A DNA stretch of 64,000 nt from Bifiguratus adelaidae (lineage: Eukaryota; Mucoromycota; Endogonomycetes; Endogonales): assembly GCA_002261195.1 (NCBI GenBank), contig MVBO01000011.1, positions 124,001 through 188,000 on the forward strand, written 5' to 3'. The notes below the pieces were generated by a model. That model was not told where the DNA came from, did no database searches, and saw nothing but the letters and a program-made list of their open reading frames with translations. How positions within the stretch are numbered: the first letter of the stretch is position 1; each line of letters begins with the position of its first letter. Made by a program: the position numbers and the translations under genes. Shown here in pieces: positions 1 to 12,010 of this stretch.

Positions 1-2434
1 CCACTGTGACACGAAGTCAAGCAGGCCGAATATGGTTTGGGAAAGTGCCAAAACTTGGCTCGTCGGTTCTGAATCCTAAATAAAAAGCAAACCGAGTCAG
101 ATGGCTCTAAAAACCTTGCACTCGAATCACAAAATCCAACCTGACTGATTGACAAAGCCATGATCGATGGCGGTATGAGGGCTTTCTCACCAGTGGAATC
201 ATCTGCCAACACAAAGGCACTGATCAAGACCAGCCAATGGATGTGCTCTTGGACCAGAGCAAGTATACTCCCTACGCAAGCTGGTTAAATGCCAGCTCTG
301 AGTTATCGCAAGAGGCACAGTACCTGCTTCATTAACTTCATGCGGACTACTAAAATAAGTCTTTAGGCGTGCTATCCGGTCGTCCAGACAATGCTGCAAG
401 CGTTGAATGACTTGTTGTGCCGCCAATCTACCCAAGGTCGCAATGCACAACAGTTGATCGCCATACGTCTCCCAATCCTTGTATTCATCTTCGAAGTCGC
501 CTTCATCCTCGGCTGACTGCTTCGCCAACTCCATGCGAGTGTTTATATAAGCCTCTACAATGGTGTAGCCGATGTTACCGAGAAAACCTCTGAGAATTTC
601 AACCTCGTCTTTGCTCATTTGAAAAGGGTCGGCTGTTCGGTTGTTCCAGTCGAGGCCATGTATGAGATTGCTTCCGCCTGCAGTCTTGTCTTCGCCAACA
701 CCTTCCGCTAACGGCAATGTTTAGTCGCATGGCCAGAAATATCTTAGAGCACTCACCCAGTTTGCACCAAATTTCGAGACACTCATCTAACGCCGCAGAG
801 CTCCAAGTATCATCTGGATCAGAGACCAATGCATGCAAGCAACGCAATGTGATCTTTCGGCCGCCTTCCAAGAACTCGAAAAATAGATTTGGTGCAGTAT
901 CTAGTCGTAATAGAATAGCGTAGGGCATATTATCGAGGAAACATCGCATAACTTGCGCGACGCTTAGAAGCACATAGTCGTCTGAGACCGATGGCGAGCT
1001 CAATAACCTAAATAATCGGGCATCAACCTCTGCGGTGAAGCCACTCAAGTCACGAACTCACTTGTTGACACTATCCAAGATACCTTGCATCATGTTTGCG
1101 GAGAATATGTTGGCTTGAGCTGTTGTTAGCAGGCAATCCATGGTAACACCGACAACTTGGAGAAGGCATTGCAACAACCGATGATGTAGGGAAGGGTTGT
1201 CTTGTAGAATTTCTTTGACCTAGAAAACAGGTGTTACTTCTCCAGTTTCGGCAGTATCTGCAAGTGCTGACCCCAAATAATGTGCGAATGAGTGCCTCAG
1301 AACCAAGCATATCGCTCCAAGAAGACGGAAAGTTTGTTGGCTTTAGATCTAACCTTTCGGATTCCATTTCTGCGCTTGCTTTGACGGCCGTTTGTGAGAA
1401 TGTCTCCTGCCATCTGGCGTTGCCATTGAGAAAATCCCACTGCAGGATTTTGTCTACAAGCGAAAGTGACTCCTTGAACGAGTCACTTTGTTCCAAGGAA
1501 CTAGCAGCGATCGCCTTGTCCGAGGATGACGCAGTAGCAGCTGCTGCTTCATGGCTCATCCCAGCAAACGCCAGTTCAAACAGGTTTCGAAGGTATTTGC
1601 GCTATACAAGAAGGGCACAATGATGAATAAGGCTACGGATATATGCGTAAGTGGGTAGCAGACCTCAAAATCCATTTTGCAGTTGTAGTGATATTCCAAA
1701 CTCAGTCCCATACTCGAGGACTTGGTACTGGAAAACTCATCGACGATGGCGCCTGCCAAAGCCATACCTAATGTGCTTCCCTGAGGAGAGAAATTTAGGA
1801 CACAGGCCATCAGCACCGACATATCTCTGCTTACAGATCCACCCATCTCTACGAGCTTTCGCACATAGTCAGATATGTTGTCTTTCTCGGAAATTGTTGA
1901 ATCGGCATAGCTCCTTTTGATGATGATTGCCACGGTCACCAACAATTGATCTCGTACATATTTCGGGATGCTATCACATAATATATATATGCCATCAAGC
2001 AACGTCATACGAGCAATGACTTACCTTGTATGATGAAGGCAAAAGTTTAAAAGATAGTTTTTGAGACCCACAATATTGTCCAAGTCATGTGTGGAGTATT
2101 CGCGAATAATGTTTTCCTTGATGGCAATGGAGGCTTGGAACTGGGCAATGGGACTAGTGGTATGGTCTATAAAAGTCAAATTAAGCCAATGCCATCTCAA
2201 ACAAGGTGCGCTCTCCATGTCCAAACCGTCAACCTACCCAGAATGTGCTGGCAAGCACCTAAAACTCCAGGTGTCTGTCGAAAGCGCGTCAAGATTTGTT
2301 CGGCGGCTGCGCGCTTCGCGGGAACCTGAATAAGATGGCAACCAGTTAATATGTCAGGAATATAGCCTTGCACCTTGTGAACTAACCTGAAAGTCGGCGC
2401 ATGCCTCCTCAAACTGTCGCAGCGTATCGTCCAT
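1..2434 (-). CDS. XPO4: Exportin-4 (karyopherin-beta), C-terminus cut by the window edge
   Basis: Ran-GTP-dependent nuclear exporter of the importin-beta family. Pieces spread over several exons match animal exportin-4 in order: an N-terminal AAEQILTRFRQTPGVLGACQ helix, IKENIIREYS, YVRDQLLVTVAIIIKR, the diagnostic EFSSTKSSSMGLSLEYH region near 1700-1780, DKILQWDFL near 1450, and GRLAAQQVIQRLQ with a following EHIHWLVLISAFVLADD near 200-430. The start is taken at 2434 (MDDTLRQFEEACADFQ, then a donor at 2386), because the next exon begins at 2325 in phase. At least eight exons are implied. The family is about 1,100 residues, so roughly the C-terminal third lies beyond base 1. Exon borders are by eye. 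The family call is firm; exportin-7/RanBP17 was considered, but the middle segment fits exportin-4 better. Confidence 0.85.
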
Positions 2435-2759
2435 GAAGTTGAAGCAAGCTTTTTGTGGTTCAGAAGTTGCCTAATATGGTATCCATGCAATTGTCTGGCG
2501 GTATATTTGAACATTTCATCACGCATTGACTAGAGGTGAGGAGTTCCTTTACCATAAGCTCTACATGCCCTCAATGAGTCTTTATTTGGTATAATGCTAT
2601 CCCTAACTCTGTTCAATCGTCCCTCCGTCGCCGGGATGCCGTTCAGATGGTTCGGGGTATCCAAATTTAGGAATTGTGGCTTAGAAAAGAGTGTGACGTA
2701 GACATTTCGAATAAGTGGAAGCTTTTCTGCGTACAAGTGTTCCTTCTCTTTCACACAGC
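2435..2759. promoter_or_regulatory. Divergent XPO4/RPS8 intergenic region with a pyrimidine-rich leader
   Basis: These 325 bases separate two head-to-head genes. The last 20 bases before the RPS8 start are strongly pyrimidine-rich (TGTTCCTTCTCTTTCACACA), as is common in front of ribosomal protein genes. I see no clear TATA box and no additional gene. ORFs on the minus strand here have no recognisable content. Confidence 0.4.
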
Positions 2760-3821
2760 ATGGGTAAGTAGACGGACAGGATATGGTAGTATGTGTAGGC
2801 ATCATTACCCGTGGACCGGGATGGCGTATATGTATGGTATGGCTGGCTGGATGGCGGATGGACGAACGGATGGGACATGATAGCTACGGCCCTATGACGG
2901 ATCGACCTTCGAGGTATCCATCCATCCATCCGTCATGCTTGACATACATGTCGTCCATTGAAACCGGCGAATGTATTCTTTTGCGCTGCATACTGCATGT
3001 CGCTATAGGCATGATTTAGCAGCAGGAGGACTTCGTTCACGTTGCAGATCGCAGTGACCAGAAACTGATCGTCACCTTGTCATCGCATATAGGTATCAGC
3101 AGAGATAGCCGCCACAAGCGCAACGCCACTGGTGCCAAGCGCGCCCAATACCGAAAGAAGAGAAAGTAAGTATTTGCCGCCATATGAAGCCACATGCGAG
3201 CACTCGAAGCTGATCGTCTTCCTCCTCAAGGTTCGAGTTGGGTCGTCAGGCTGCCAATACCCGTATTGGTCCTAAGCGTATTCATGTCGTCCGTGTTCGT
3301 GGCGGTAACCAAAAGTTCCGTGCCTTGCGTTTGGACAGCGGTAACTTCTCGTGGGGTACCGAGGGAATCTCCCACAAGACCCGTATCTTGGGTGTTGCCT
3401 ACAACGCCTCCAACAACGAATTGGTGCGAACCAACACCTTGGTGAAGAGCGCTGTCATTCAAATCGATGCCACTCCTTTCAGACAATGGTACGAGTCCCA
3501 CTATGCTCAAGTTGTCGGCAAGAAGAAGGCCAAGGCTGGCGCCGTAAGTACAATGCGCAAGATAATTGTATGCGCATACTGACTCACTGCTTGCAGGAAT
3601 CCGAGGAGGTTACCAAGAAGCGTTCCAAGCACGTTCAAAAGAAGATTGAGGCTCGCAAGGCCGATGCCAAGATTGAACCTGCCCTTGATGATCAATTCGC
3701 TACTGGACGTCTTTACGCCATCATCTCCTCTCGCCCCGGTCAATCCGGTCGTTGTGATGGATACATCTTGGAAGGCAAGGAACTGGACTTTTACCTTCGT
3801 AAGATCAAGCAACGAAAGTAG
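2760..3821 (+). CDS. RPS8: 40S ribosomal protein S8 (eS8)
   Basis: Structural protein of the small ribosomal subunit. The product starts [11 protein letters not shown] and continues [16 protein letters not shown], with the eS8 signature [20 protein letters not shown], then [11 protein letters not shown] and a C-terminal [20 protein letters not shown] block. It is about 200 residues, normal for the family. Exons: 2760-2763 (only ATGG), 3093-3165, 3231-3543 and 3597-3821. The start was found by extending the second exon back in phase to an ATGG followed by the donor gtaagt at 2764. This gives a 329-nt first intron, far longer than the other two (65 and 53 nt). The gene ends 110 bp from the convergent TCF25 stop. 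Confidence 0.95.
2764..3092 (+). other. Long first intron of RPS8 with a palindromic hairpin
   Basis: GT-AG intron (gtaagt ... catatag) of 329 nt after a 4-nt coding exon. It holds GGATGG-type repeats at about 2845-2875 and CCATCC repeats at 2916-2930, which are mutually complementary. It also holds an exact 9-bp inverted repeat, ATGACGGAT at 2894-2902 and ATCCGTCAT at 2928-2936, enclosing a small ACCT-TCG-AGGT hairpin. Ribosomal protein introns often host snoRNAs, but I do not see convincing C/D or H/ACA boxes. Confidence 0.5.
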
Positions 3822-3931
3822 GTCCACGATGTAAAAAAAATACACCTCACACCCGTCTTCGACAATAAACATTTCTGTTTTATTCTATGGTTGTCGCACT
3901 ATCTATAGGCTGCAAACTGCCTAGTAATGAT

Positions 3932-6679
3932 CTATTCAATAGGACCATGTTCATCTTCGGACTGTTGATCTTGCAGCGCAATCATCTCAGCGACGATGGC
4001 ATCATCTATCTCCTCCCTATCTTCTTCTACCCCTCCTTCTCTGCCTCTGGCAAGCAACTGAGAGATAGAATCGCGTAGGAAATTGATCATGCCACTAGAT
4101 ATCTATTTAGCACCAGAACGCGTGAGACTTTACACCTGGTCTTCCTTACCTTCGATCCCGCGGTATCTCTTCCGCCTCTCCATCTTCTCCTTCCCCGACG
4201 ACCGGTGGCATCTCTTCACCTAAGCCAGGGAAAGCTCCCGGCACTTGACCAGGTGCACCTCTAGCAACCAGCATAGCCTGCTCAAACGCTTGGACAAGTT
4301 GAGCGTTGGTAGCACCCCCGGGTCGACGTCGTCCGTTCGGATCATCTAATCCGAAAATGGCGGCTACTAGGTTGGACGCCCCTTGACGTACTCCACTGAC
4401 GCTTTCGTAACTGTCATAAGAGTCTGATGGCGGCAAGGGATCGTACATGTCCAGTGACCGCGTTATGATAGTAGATGGAAGGTAAGATAGCAGAGTGGGA
4501 AACTCGGAGCAGACAATGTGACGGCAGTAGTTGAGTGACAATTCTCTGTGGAGGCTCGATTGCCAGGTGGCGCTTTGGGAAGCCGCCGATGTGTCGCAAT
4601 TAGTCTTCGCTTTCTGCAAGACGGCCTGAATGTTCTCTTTAAGCCATTCGAGAACCTAATATATCGTGGATGCCAATTAGCGGACAAAGCGAGGAGATGC
4701 TGTCTCTCACCTCAGGCTCTTTCCAAAGTGCAAAGCTACGCTCAGCGTAAAGTTCCACTAATGCCTTAGCCTCTGATTTTGCGTCGGACCTGAGCCAGAG
4801 AAAATGAGAGCTTTGCATCACGACGATAACCCTACAAATACCTCGCAAGCACGAATATGGGATGGTTCGTCCCCGGAAATGACTCCCCGCATTTATCAAG
4901 AAGTAGAGCAGCGACGACAGGGAACGATGAAACCGACTGTTGAAGCAACTTTGAAGCCTCTTCAATGCCGGTTTTGCCTCTCGCAGTCTTGAAGGTCGCG
5001 TACGGAACGGTGTACGCAAAATTGGGTTGTGACAACAGCAGCGGTTCGGCAGCTTCGTCTTCCGATTTGATTTTGGTAAGCGAACCCAGCTGGATGATGT
5101 ACTCGAATTGGTTAGCCTTGGCAGCATAAAAGTCGATGGATAGCAGCGCTCCTAGTGGATCATTGACAGGATCGACACTGGCGTTCAAAAGCGTTAATGT
5201 GGTAAGGGGAAGCAGAAACTTACCTGAGCAACATCCTATTAAATTCGAAAGCTGTCCGCCAACATCCGCGTCTGGCCAAGAATTGGACTTGACGGTGGAC
5301 CGCTAGGAAAAATGCTCTAATGTGTATTAGTGCGTGTCCTTGAGCCTGGCACTTCACCTACCTGTTTTCCATCCTTCGATAATCCAGCCGCACTCTTCCG
5401 CTCGTCAAGTTGAACTTTGGATGAAATCCCTTCTCTAAAGCATACAACGCTCTTTCTGTATATGCACCACTGCGTTAAAGGGAATGTAATGGCGGCATGA
5501 GCCATCGACTAACCCATAAACTCGCCAGCGGCTTGCCAATCGCCCGAGTGCTTAGCGACTTCTGAAAGCTGTAGTAAGGTATCGACATGGTAAGGATGAT
5601 TTTGGAGTAAGATGACGAGCGTATTTGGGTCCATCGTGGCGACACAGTTCTTGAATGCACGCTGTACGCCTTGATAGTCTTTTGAATGGATGAACTCAAA
5701 AAATGATAAGTCTACGAAAGGAATCGACAGTATATGAGCACCTGGCGGGCCAATGTTAAATGCTAACCCTACCTGAGAAGCCTTCCATCTCTACCGGTTC
5801 CATGCCTATGCCGGATGGGGCTTTTGTTGGCCAATCGACTCTTGGTGTAGCTAAAAGATGTCGCTTCAACCTAATGGCCGTCAGCAATTAATAGACCTCG
5901 GATTTGGTATGCCTCACCTTGTCTGTCTTTTAGCTCTTTGCTCGGAATTGACGACGCGCGAACCGAACATGCGCTTCATTTCAGCTTCAGCATCAAGATA
6001 TCGTATATCTACCGCGAGCAATTGCTGCTCTTTAAGTGCACGCTCTTCCTCGACTTTGCCCTTGGCAGCTACTGAGTTCGAAGCGCTTCCGGTGCTAGAT
6101 TTGACAGCTTTCGTGAGCCTAGAGATCAAAGAGATTGACAGCTACAACATGCCTTTCAAGAGTAACATCTCTTAACGCCTTTTCAAACTCTTCCAAGCTC
6201 ATGTCGGAAACATGATCCCTCTTTGCTTGTCCACTTTTGGACGGCGCTGGTGAAGCTGTGCCTGTTGAAGACGGAGAATTTGATTCGACGACGGCAAAGC
6301 CTTTCTTTTTCGACTTTTTCTTCTTCTTGTTGCGGTTTTGTCGAGGTGCTGGCTCAGCCTACAAGGTGTGAACACTGTGAGCTGGACATGCGGAAAAACA
6401 GGTCAGGCTGAACATACGGGTACTGGAAGTCTTTCATCGTTTTGACCTTGCTCATCATCATTCTCACTTTCATCGTCCGCATTGCCAGTGTCGCCTAACT
6501 ATTTGTAACGGTGAGCACCATAACCCGAACGGACGTCAAGTCAAGACATTTACCAAATCAAACAAGTTCTGCTTCCCGGAAGGAGCTGGAGCTTCATCTG
6601 CTGACGTTTCGGAGTCGCTTGTTCCCGTGATAGCCAGATCAGCATCCTTCCGAAGCTTCCTGAGCGCACGAGACGACAT
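3932..6679 (-). CDS. TCF25: TCF25/Rqc1 (Nulp1) ribosome quality-control factor
   Basis: Component of the ribosome-associated quality control machinery that works with Ltn1/listerin on stalled 60S nascent chains; the role is known from yeast Rqc1 and human TCF25. The N-terminus MSSRALRKLRKDADLA matches the family start, and an acidic region and a coiled segment (DIRYLDAEAEMKRMFGSR) follow. The helical-repeat core is recognisable by HPYHVDTLLQLSEVAKHSGD, DPLGALLSIDFYAAKANQFEYI and QPNFAYTVPYATF. The C-terminal part has SHFLWLRSDAKS, FALWKEPEV and YDPLPPSDSYDSYESV. The last exon, reached through an intron at about 4098-4151, encodes a short acidic tail ending in SEDEHGPIE and stopping at 3932. 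At least six introns. It is convergent with RPS8. Confidence 0.88.
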
Positions 6680-7543
6680 GGCCGCGTGGAAAGCTTTCAG
6701 TCTTGTGGAGGCGAATCCAAATTTGGAAGTTGGGTGGCGGGTGGCGCTAAAGCATTTCGCGTCTGAAGCATTTGATCCAGCGCGCTTGGCGCTTTTAATG
6801 AAACGATGACATGGAGGCAGCCAGCATACAGGTAATGTGCTCAATTTGTTACATTGTGCGTATCTTACGCGCCGTCTCTATTGAATAAACGCCTTCGCAC
6901 ATCACGAATGATCATAAGCTGCGCGTTCCTGTAGGAGTTTTCTAATGGCTTCGGCTTTCCATCTTTTTGGACAAATCGGTTCCAATCTAGAGGACACTGA
7001 CAGCCCTTGGCAGATATGTCATTATAGCATGTGGCCCTAGCTTGGGCCGAGTGACCCGGTGGCATCAGCAATACCATATATGGGCAACCAAAACACACCT
7101 TCTATGGGCAAGAGAGAACAAAATTAGACACAATCTTGACAGCTGCCATCTAAATCAAATCGCTGCACAACGCTTATCGTGAGGCTTTGACAGATGCAGA
7201 GATGGCCTCTGCGCAGGTGAAGCATGCTCTCATGTCTAGGCGACGAAACGTCCGTTGAATGCCTTAAAGACAGTAGCAGAAAATGTAGCACCAAGTTGAT
7301 CATAGAAGTCGCCTGCTTAAGCGTTGTATAGCTGAAGGCCCAGAAGAGGGCCGTTCCAATGCTTCGGGTGCTTCCAACTGACGTTGAAGCAAACCGAGTC
7401 ACCTGTCAAAGCTGCGTCAGTTCGCACGCTAACTTCCTCTTTGGGATTGTTGTGCCTCGAAATGGTAATAAAAACATTTCCATATAAGGTAAAATGTCAG
7501 TCGGAAGTCACAGTGCTGCGCGCCACTCCTCCGTCTTCCGAAT
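6680..7543. other. Stretch with no confident gene
   Basis: This lies between the TCF25 start and the kinase promoter. Open frames exist on the minus strand at 7124-7402 (with a hydrophobic GTALFWAFSYTTLKQ segment) and 6865-7098 (Cys-containing), and a coding-like run KRWKAEAIRKLLQERAAYDH lies in another frame at about 6917-6976. I could not join them into one intron-containing model with sound splice phases. A small mitochondrial membrane protein is conceivable, but I do not assign one. Confidence 0.3.
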
Positions 7544-7553
7544 GTATATAAAG
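7544..7553 (+). promoter_or_regulatory. TATA box of the protein kinase gene
   Basis: GTATATAAAG lies 128 bp upstream of the ATG at 7681. An in-frame ATG at 7555 lies immediately downstream of this TATA box, so it would normally fall upstream of the transcription start. This is why 7681 is preferred as the initiation codon. Confidence 0.55.
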
Positions 7554-7680
7554 AATGCCTGAGTGCCCCTTCCGAGACCGAGAGAATCACTCACCATCAC
7601 TTGTACGTGTATTGTGTACCATCACGAAGCACATCAAACCTTTTCGGACAAGGCACATTGCACGAGTATACGAAGCACAC

Positions 7681-9255
7681 ATGGCTACCTCCGCTACACC
7701 ACTGTCGCGCGTTGAGACGCGTAGTCCTTTCAATTTTTTCAAGAACTCGTTCGGTAAATCATCCAACGCGAAACGAACGCCACAAAGCACCACTTCGCAA
7801 CCCTTGCCACCAACGCAACCAAAAGAGACCGCCAAGAAGACCTCGTCTCTAAAGAAGCTCGAATCCTTCTGCAAATCAAAGTTGGTCCCTGCGATATCTC
7901 GCAGCAAGAAAGTTCCCTCCAGGCCCACCACTGCCGCTACCCCACCTTCACAGACAAATAAGGCTGATCTCAACTCAAAGATCAAGGCATCTCTCTCGCG
8001 TCTTGCATCCGGTGTCTCCAAACAAAATGAGTCTCAACTGTCCGAGATGTATTCCCAGGAAGAAAGTGGCCGACCTGCCTCTCCCGAGCGCGAAACCGTC
8101 AAGAAAACTTCTGCTGCGGCCGCGCTGATGCACAGGATGGCTACTGCCAAGCTAAGTCAGAGCAAGAAAATATCTACCGCTGACAAGCTTCGTTCTTTGT
8201 CAAAATCCAAGACTTCTTTGGTGGATACAGCCTCTATCTCGGACAAGACCCGAAAGGCTGACGATGAAAATTGCGACGAGGATGAAGAAGTCGTTGATAT
8301 CTTTGAGGAGAAGCTCCGGGTCCTGGTACCGGCACCCAAGTTCTACACCTCGAACCCTGGCCGGCGATACGTTGGAGCTGCCAAAGTTGGTCGCGGAGCA
8401 AACGGTGCCGTGATCAAGACTACCAAGAAGTCTAACGGCAACACTTATGCTATCAAGAGAGCCAAGGTGATGGCCGACGATATTCGCCAACAAAACTACG
8501 TCCTTCGCGAGATCAAAATCATGCTCAACGCTTATCCCAATATCCTCAGTCTTCGCGAGGTCGGCTACTACCAGGGCGAAGCTATTCTCACAATGGATTG
8601 CATGGCTTGCTCCGTTTTCGGTCTACTCTGTGTCCTACCGGATGGTCTACCTGAACCCTTAGCACTCATGACTCTTCGCGACACTGCAAATGGCCTAAAC
8701 TTTCTGGTGAAGCAAGGCTTCTTCCATCGCGATGTTAAATGCGAGAACATTCTCCTCTCTTGGACAGGCCATATCAAGCTTGCTGATTTCGGTCTCGCTG
8801 CCTCATTGTCTCATCGCAACACCGCCAGACTTGGTACTGCTCGCTGGATGGCACCCGAAGTGATTCGCGAAGAGCAATATGACGAAAAGGTTGACATTTG
8901 GTCTCTGGGTATCTGCCTCATCGAAATGCTTGATCGTGTTCCTCCTCGTTATGAATGGGAAGACGAGCAAGCTATTCACCAATCTATCCTCAACGATCCG
9001 CCTCCATCATTCCAATTCTCTCAACCCAGCATGTCCACTGTGCAACTCTTGGAGTCTATGCTTGACTTGGATCCTGCTGCTCGGCCATCTGCCATGGATG
9101 TCATAAAGGTAGGTTCACTCTTTTATTTGCAATGACTGTTTGCTTACAAATGTTCATCCCAGGATATCGACTTTGGCGAGGACAAGTACATCCTTGGAAC
9201 TTACGCCGAAATGTCTCGAGTTGTACGTCGATATGCCAACCGCATTCCTGTATAG
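7681..9255 (+). CDS. STE20/PAK-like serine/threonine protein kinase
   Basis: Probable signalling kinase of the STE group. After about 220 residues of basic, Ser/Thr/Pro-rich low-complexity sequence the kinase domain begins. It has a glycine loop GRGANGAV, catalytic lysine YAIKRAK, catalytic loop HRDVKCENILL, DFG (KLADFGLAA), activation segment LGTARWMAPEV and DIWSLGICLIEM. All catalytic residues are present. One intron near the end (donor at 9109, acceptor just before GATATCGACTTTGG) adds a tail ending VVRRYANRIPV and a TAG at 9253-9255. No p21-binding (CRIB) domain or PH domain is visible, so true PAK membership and the upstream pathway are unknown. The start at 7681 is chosen from the TATA position. 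Confidence 0.85.
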
Positions 9256-9807
9256 GTGATCACTTCACAAGCCCTCTTTCTTCCGGTCTGACTTGGTCCA
9301 CTTTCTCTGCTGTCTTATCCCGAGTGCCTCTCATCTAGTTCATCACAAGCATTCTAACACCCATCATCATCTCCCGTGGCAATTGTTAAACGGCTCATGC
9401 CCGTTTGTATTCAAAGCTTTTCAGGCTTATATCGAAGCACCCACCTCAAACATAACACCTCTGATGGTTCCATCACTGAATTGCCACAAGACATGATAAC
9501 GCTTGATATGCTTACGATGACCACACCATGCGATACATAAGCACTGCAAGGCATTGGACAGATACGATCAAGTCAAACCCTTTGTATTATATTGCACATA
9601 GCCTTTCTGTGGACTTGTATGTTTTGCCTCACCTTGTATTTTCGAACCCCTAGATCCTCTGCTGACAGCATCTGTAATTTATTTGCACATAACTCTGTGA
9701 ATACATACTTGCGAATCACACTCGTACGTATCGCTTGATTCCAAATAGCTGAAACATGAACTTGCAGTGATACGGCGCTTGTATTAGGTCAAATCAATCT
9801 ACATACT
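9256..9807. other. Convergent intergenic region, no gene seen
   Basis: This separates the kinase stop from the AAR2 stop. It presumably contains both 3' untranslated regions. No ORF with recognisable content, repeat or RNA gene was found. Confidence 0.5.
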
Positions 9808-11349
9808 CTACATGTCCACAACGACAGGTGCAAATTCACCCTCCTCTTCTTCTTCGTCGATCTCTACAGTAGCCTCCGCCGATGCATTTCTCCCTATATC
9901 CCATCCAAACCGTTGTGAAAGGGTTTGTCTTAAGAGAGCGAAATCTTCATGTATCTTTTGGAGCTGCTGAGTTCGTTGTGTGTCATTTTCGCGATTCATC
10001 GGAAGATTGTCTGCCAAGCTCTATTGGTGCACACCACGATTAGCAAGTATCAAGCAAAACACCTCAAATACGTACATGAAGAGCATCAGCAAGGAATGAC
10101 TCTCTGCTCAGAATATCATAGAAAAAGTCTGTCGGTAACTGATCCAATTGTACAATCAACACCTCTTTAAAGCACATCAGTCAGTGCAGTAAGACAAGAG
10201 ATGAGCACTACGTACTTATGAATCCTTCCAGCACGGAGAGACTGACACGCACGTCCGCTGCAACGTCTTCAGCCTCGGCTGACTCTGAAAGCCAACACTC
10301 CTTGCTAGAGCACACCAAGGCCACGCTGGTCTTCCAATAATCCAATGCGTCCAAGTCTTGCCCAATCAAGACAGCCAGAAAAGAGAGCTGTAAGGCGGCC
10401 AAGTACAAGTTTTCGTCTACAAGGAAGGTGAGCAAGTTATTGAAATGACCTGGTTCATACCGTTGTTACATGTGTGTCGTAGGGTCTTGTTCAAGAGCCA
10501 CGACTTGTCTTGACTCCATTTTGTTCTTAATGCTCCCTGTGCGCTCAATGGAAAGGATCGCTTCAATTCTGGGGGTGGTGGTAAGGTAACGTTGAGGTTA
10601 GCCGATTTCGGAAAGGTCGAGGTTGAGAAGATTGATGGATGCGAAGACGTCGTGATGGCAGTTCGGCGCAACGTGTCGTCATCTGCTGGAGGTGCCGTTA
10701 GTAAACTGAGGTTGGATTTTGTAACGAAACAGGTGAGATTTTGCCAGGTGGAGTAGGACGTCGGCGGTGAGAGAGGGTATGGACCCATACCGGGCTCGAA
10801 AGAGAGTAGATCTACATCTCAGACGTCAGTGTCATGTCGATATTTGATGATGGCTGGTAGCATGCCGCAACGTCTCCAAACTTACTGGCTCGTATCCGAT
10901 CTATTTGATCCCAATCAATTCGACCGTTCTTTGCCTCGCCTATCGGTCGAAGCGTCTCCGTCTCAGGATCCCACTCACGGGCAAGGATCTCCTTAGCGTC
11001 AAAATAATGAAAGAAGCCAGATCGAACAGCTTCATTGGCACCTGGAAAGCTGAGTCCTTCTCTTGGCTGGTTTTGTACCGCGCTAACCAAATGATAGCTC
11101 CACAGTGAGCAACAGCATCCTATTGTAGTCGGTCGCGCGTCCCATTCGGCGACTCATTCGATGCGCAAGTACCTACCAATAGTAGATAAAGTGAACACCT
11201 GGGGGGATGAGCTTGAGGCCCTTAAACTTTTGGCCCGTTGTCCAGCTGTTCAAATCAACCCCAAACTCCAAGGTAGGCGCAGACTCAGGCAATATGACAA
11301 TCAGATTCGCTCCCGCATGGAATAAGGCCGTTGCTGTGTCAGAGTCCAT
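9808..11349 (-). CDS. AAR2: AAR2, U5 snRNP assembly factor
   Basis: Cytoplasmic chaperone that holds Prp8 during U5 snRNP biogenesis. The N-terminal beta domain is clear: MDSDTATALFHAGANLIVI followed by EFGVDLNSWTTGQKFKG and LIPPGVHFIYY, close to the human sequence. Later exons give SGFFHYFDAKEILAREWDP, MGPYPLSPPTSYSTWQNLT and helical-domain segments (NLYLAALQLSFLAVL, LDALDYWKTSVALVC). The C-terminus has LSQRFGWDIGR and ends EFAPVVVDM, the conserved AAR2 end. The start is the first ATG in frame, 11349; earlier in-frame sequence lacks ATG. About five introns. Confidence 0.9.
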
Positions 11350-12010
11350 GGGAAGCCCAAAAAGGCAATGGCTTGAAGGTGTCAAAAGGACATTGTTCTC
11401 TTTTCTGCGCTTGAATGGATGCCCTTTTCATTGAATCCAAAAGCGATTAGCCGTCAATCTATCCAAGCATGTGTGAATGCGTCTGATGCACGAGCACGCG
11501 CAGGGTTCTCCATTTTGCCAGAGTTTGCGGTCTCAGCGGGATGTTTATTGCCAATAGACACGTGTTTATCAAGATGACCGCCATGGACATGCGGAAATAG
11601 ACAAATGCGCAGCTGTTTCTTGTCATCTTCACATGGTTTGGCATAGAGGAAAATGAAGGCACGCCAGTCAATCATCCAACAGCGGGATTTGCCTTTCACG
11701 TGGTCAGAGCGGTCACAGCAGGGCCTTGCACCAAAAGATAGCACACTGCACTTTTTGTTGAGACTCGAAAGCGCACTGGCGAGGGATAAGGTTTCAAGTG
11801 ATTGGCTTGCAGTACACTCAACACCCATATTTTATATCTCGACATTGTTGGATTCTTTGGTTGCTTTCGAAAGTGGCGTGTCTCCGCCGCTTCCGGTCTG
11901 TCTTCCGAAATCGGGAACGGTCAAATCCTTCGCCGCCTTGCACTCCGATCCACTGAGGATATAAAGCCGTGAATTCATTCTGTTGACATTGTTCATCCCA
12001 CCCATTCACT
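11350..12010. promoter_or_regulatory. Divergent AAR2/NDE intergenic region
   Basis: This 660-bp region separates two head-to-head genes. It contains mutually overlapping open frames of 124 codons (11454-11828, minus) and 103 codons (11653-11964, plus). Neither resembles a known family, and I regard both as chance frames. No clear TATA box was identified. Confidence 0.4.

Noticed and set aside
2764-3092. C/D box snoRNA in the RPS8 intron
   Set aside because: ATGATAG and ATGATTT only weakly resemble a C box, and no D box with a terminal stem at suitable spacing was found.
7555-7680. Upstream in-frame ATG as the kinase start
   Set aside because: It lies immediately downstream of the TATA box (7544-7553), where it would normally be upstream of the transcription start site; 7681 fits better.
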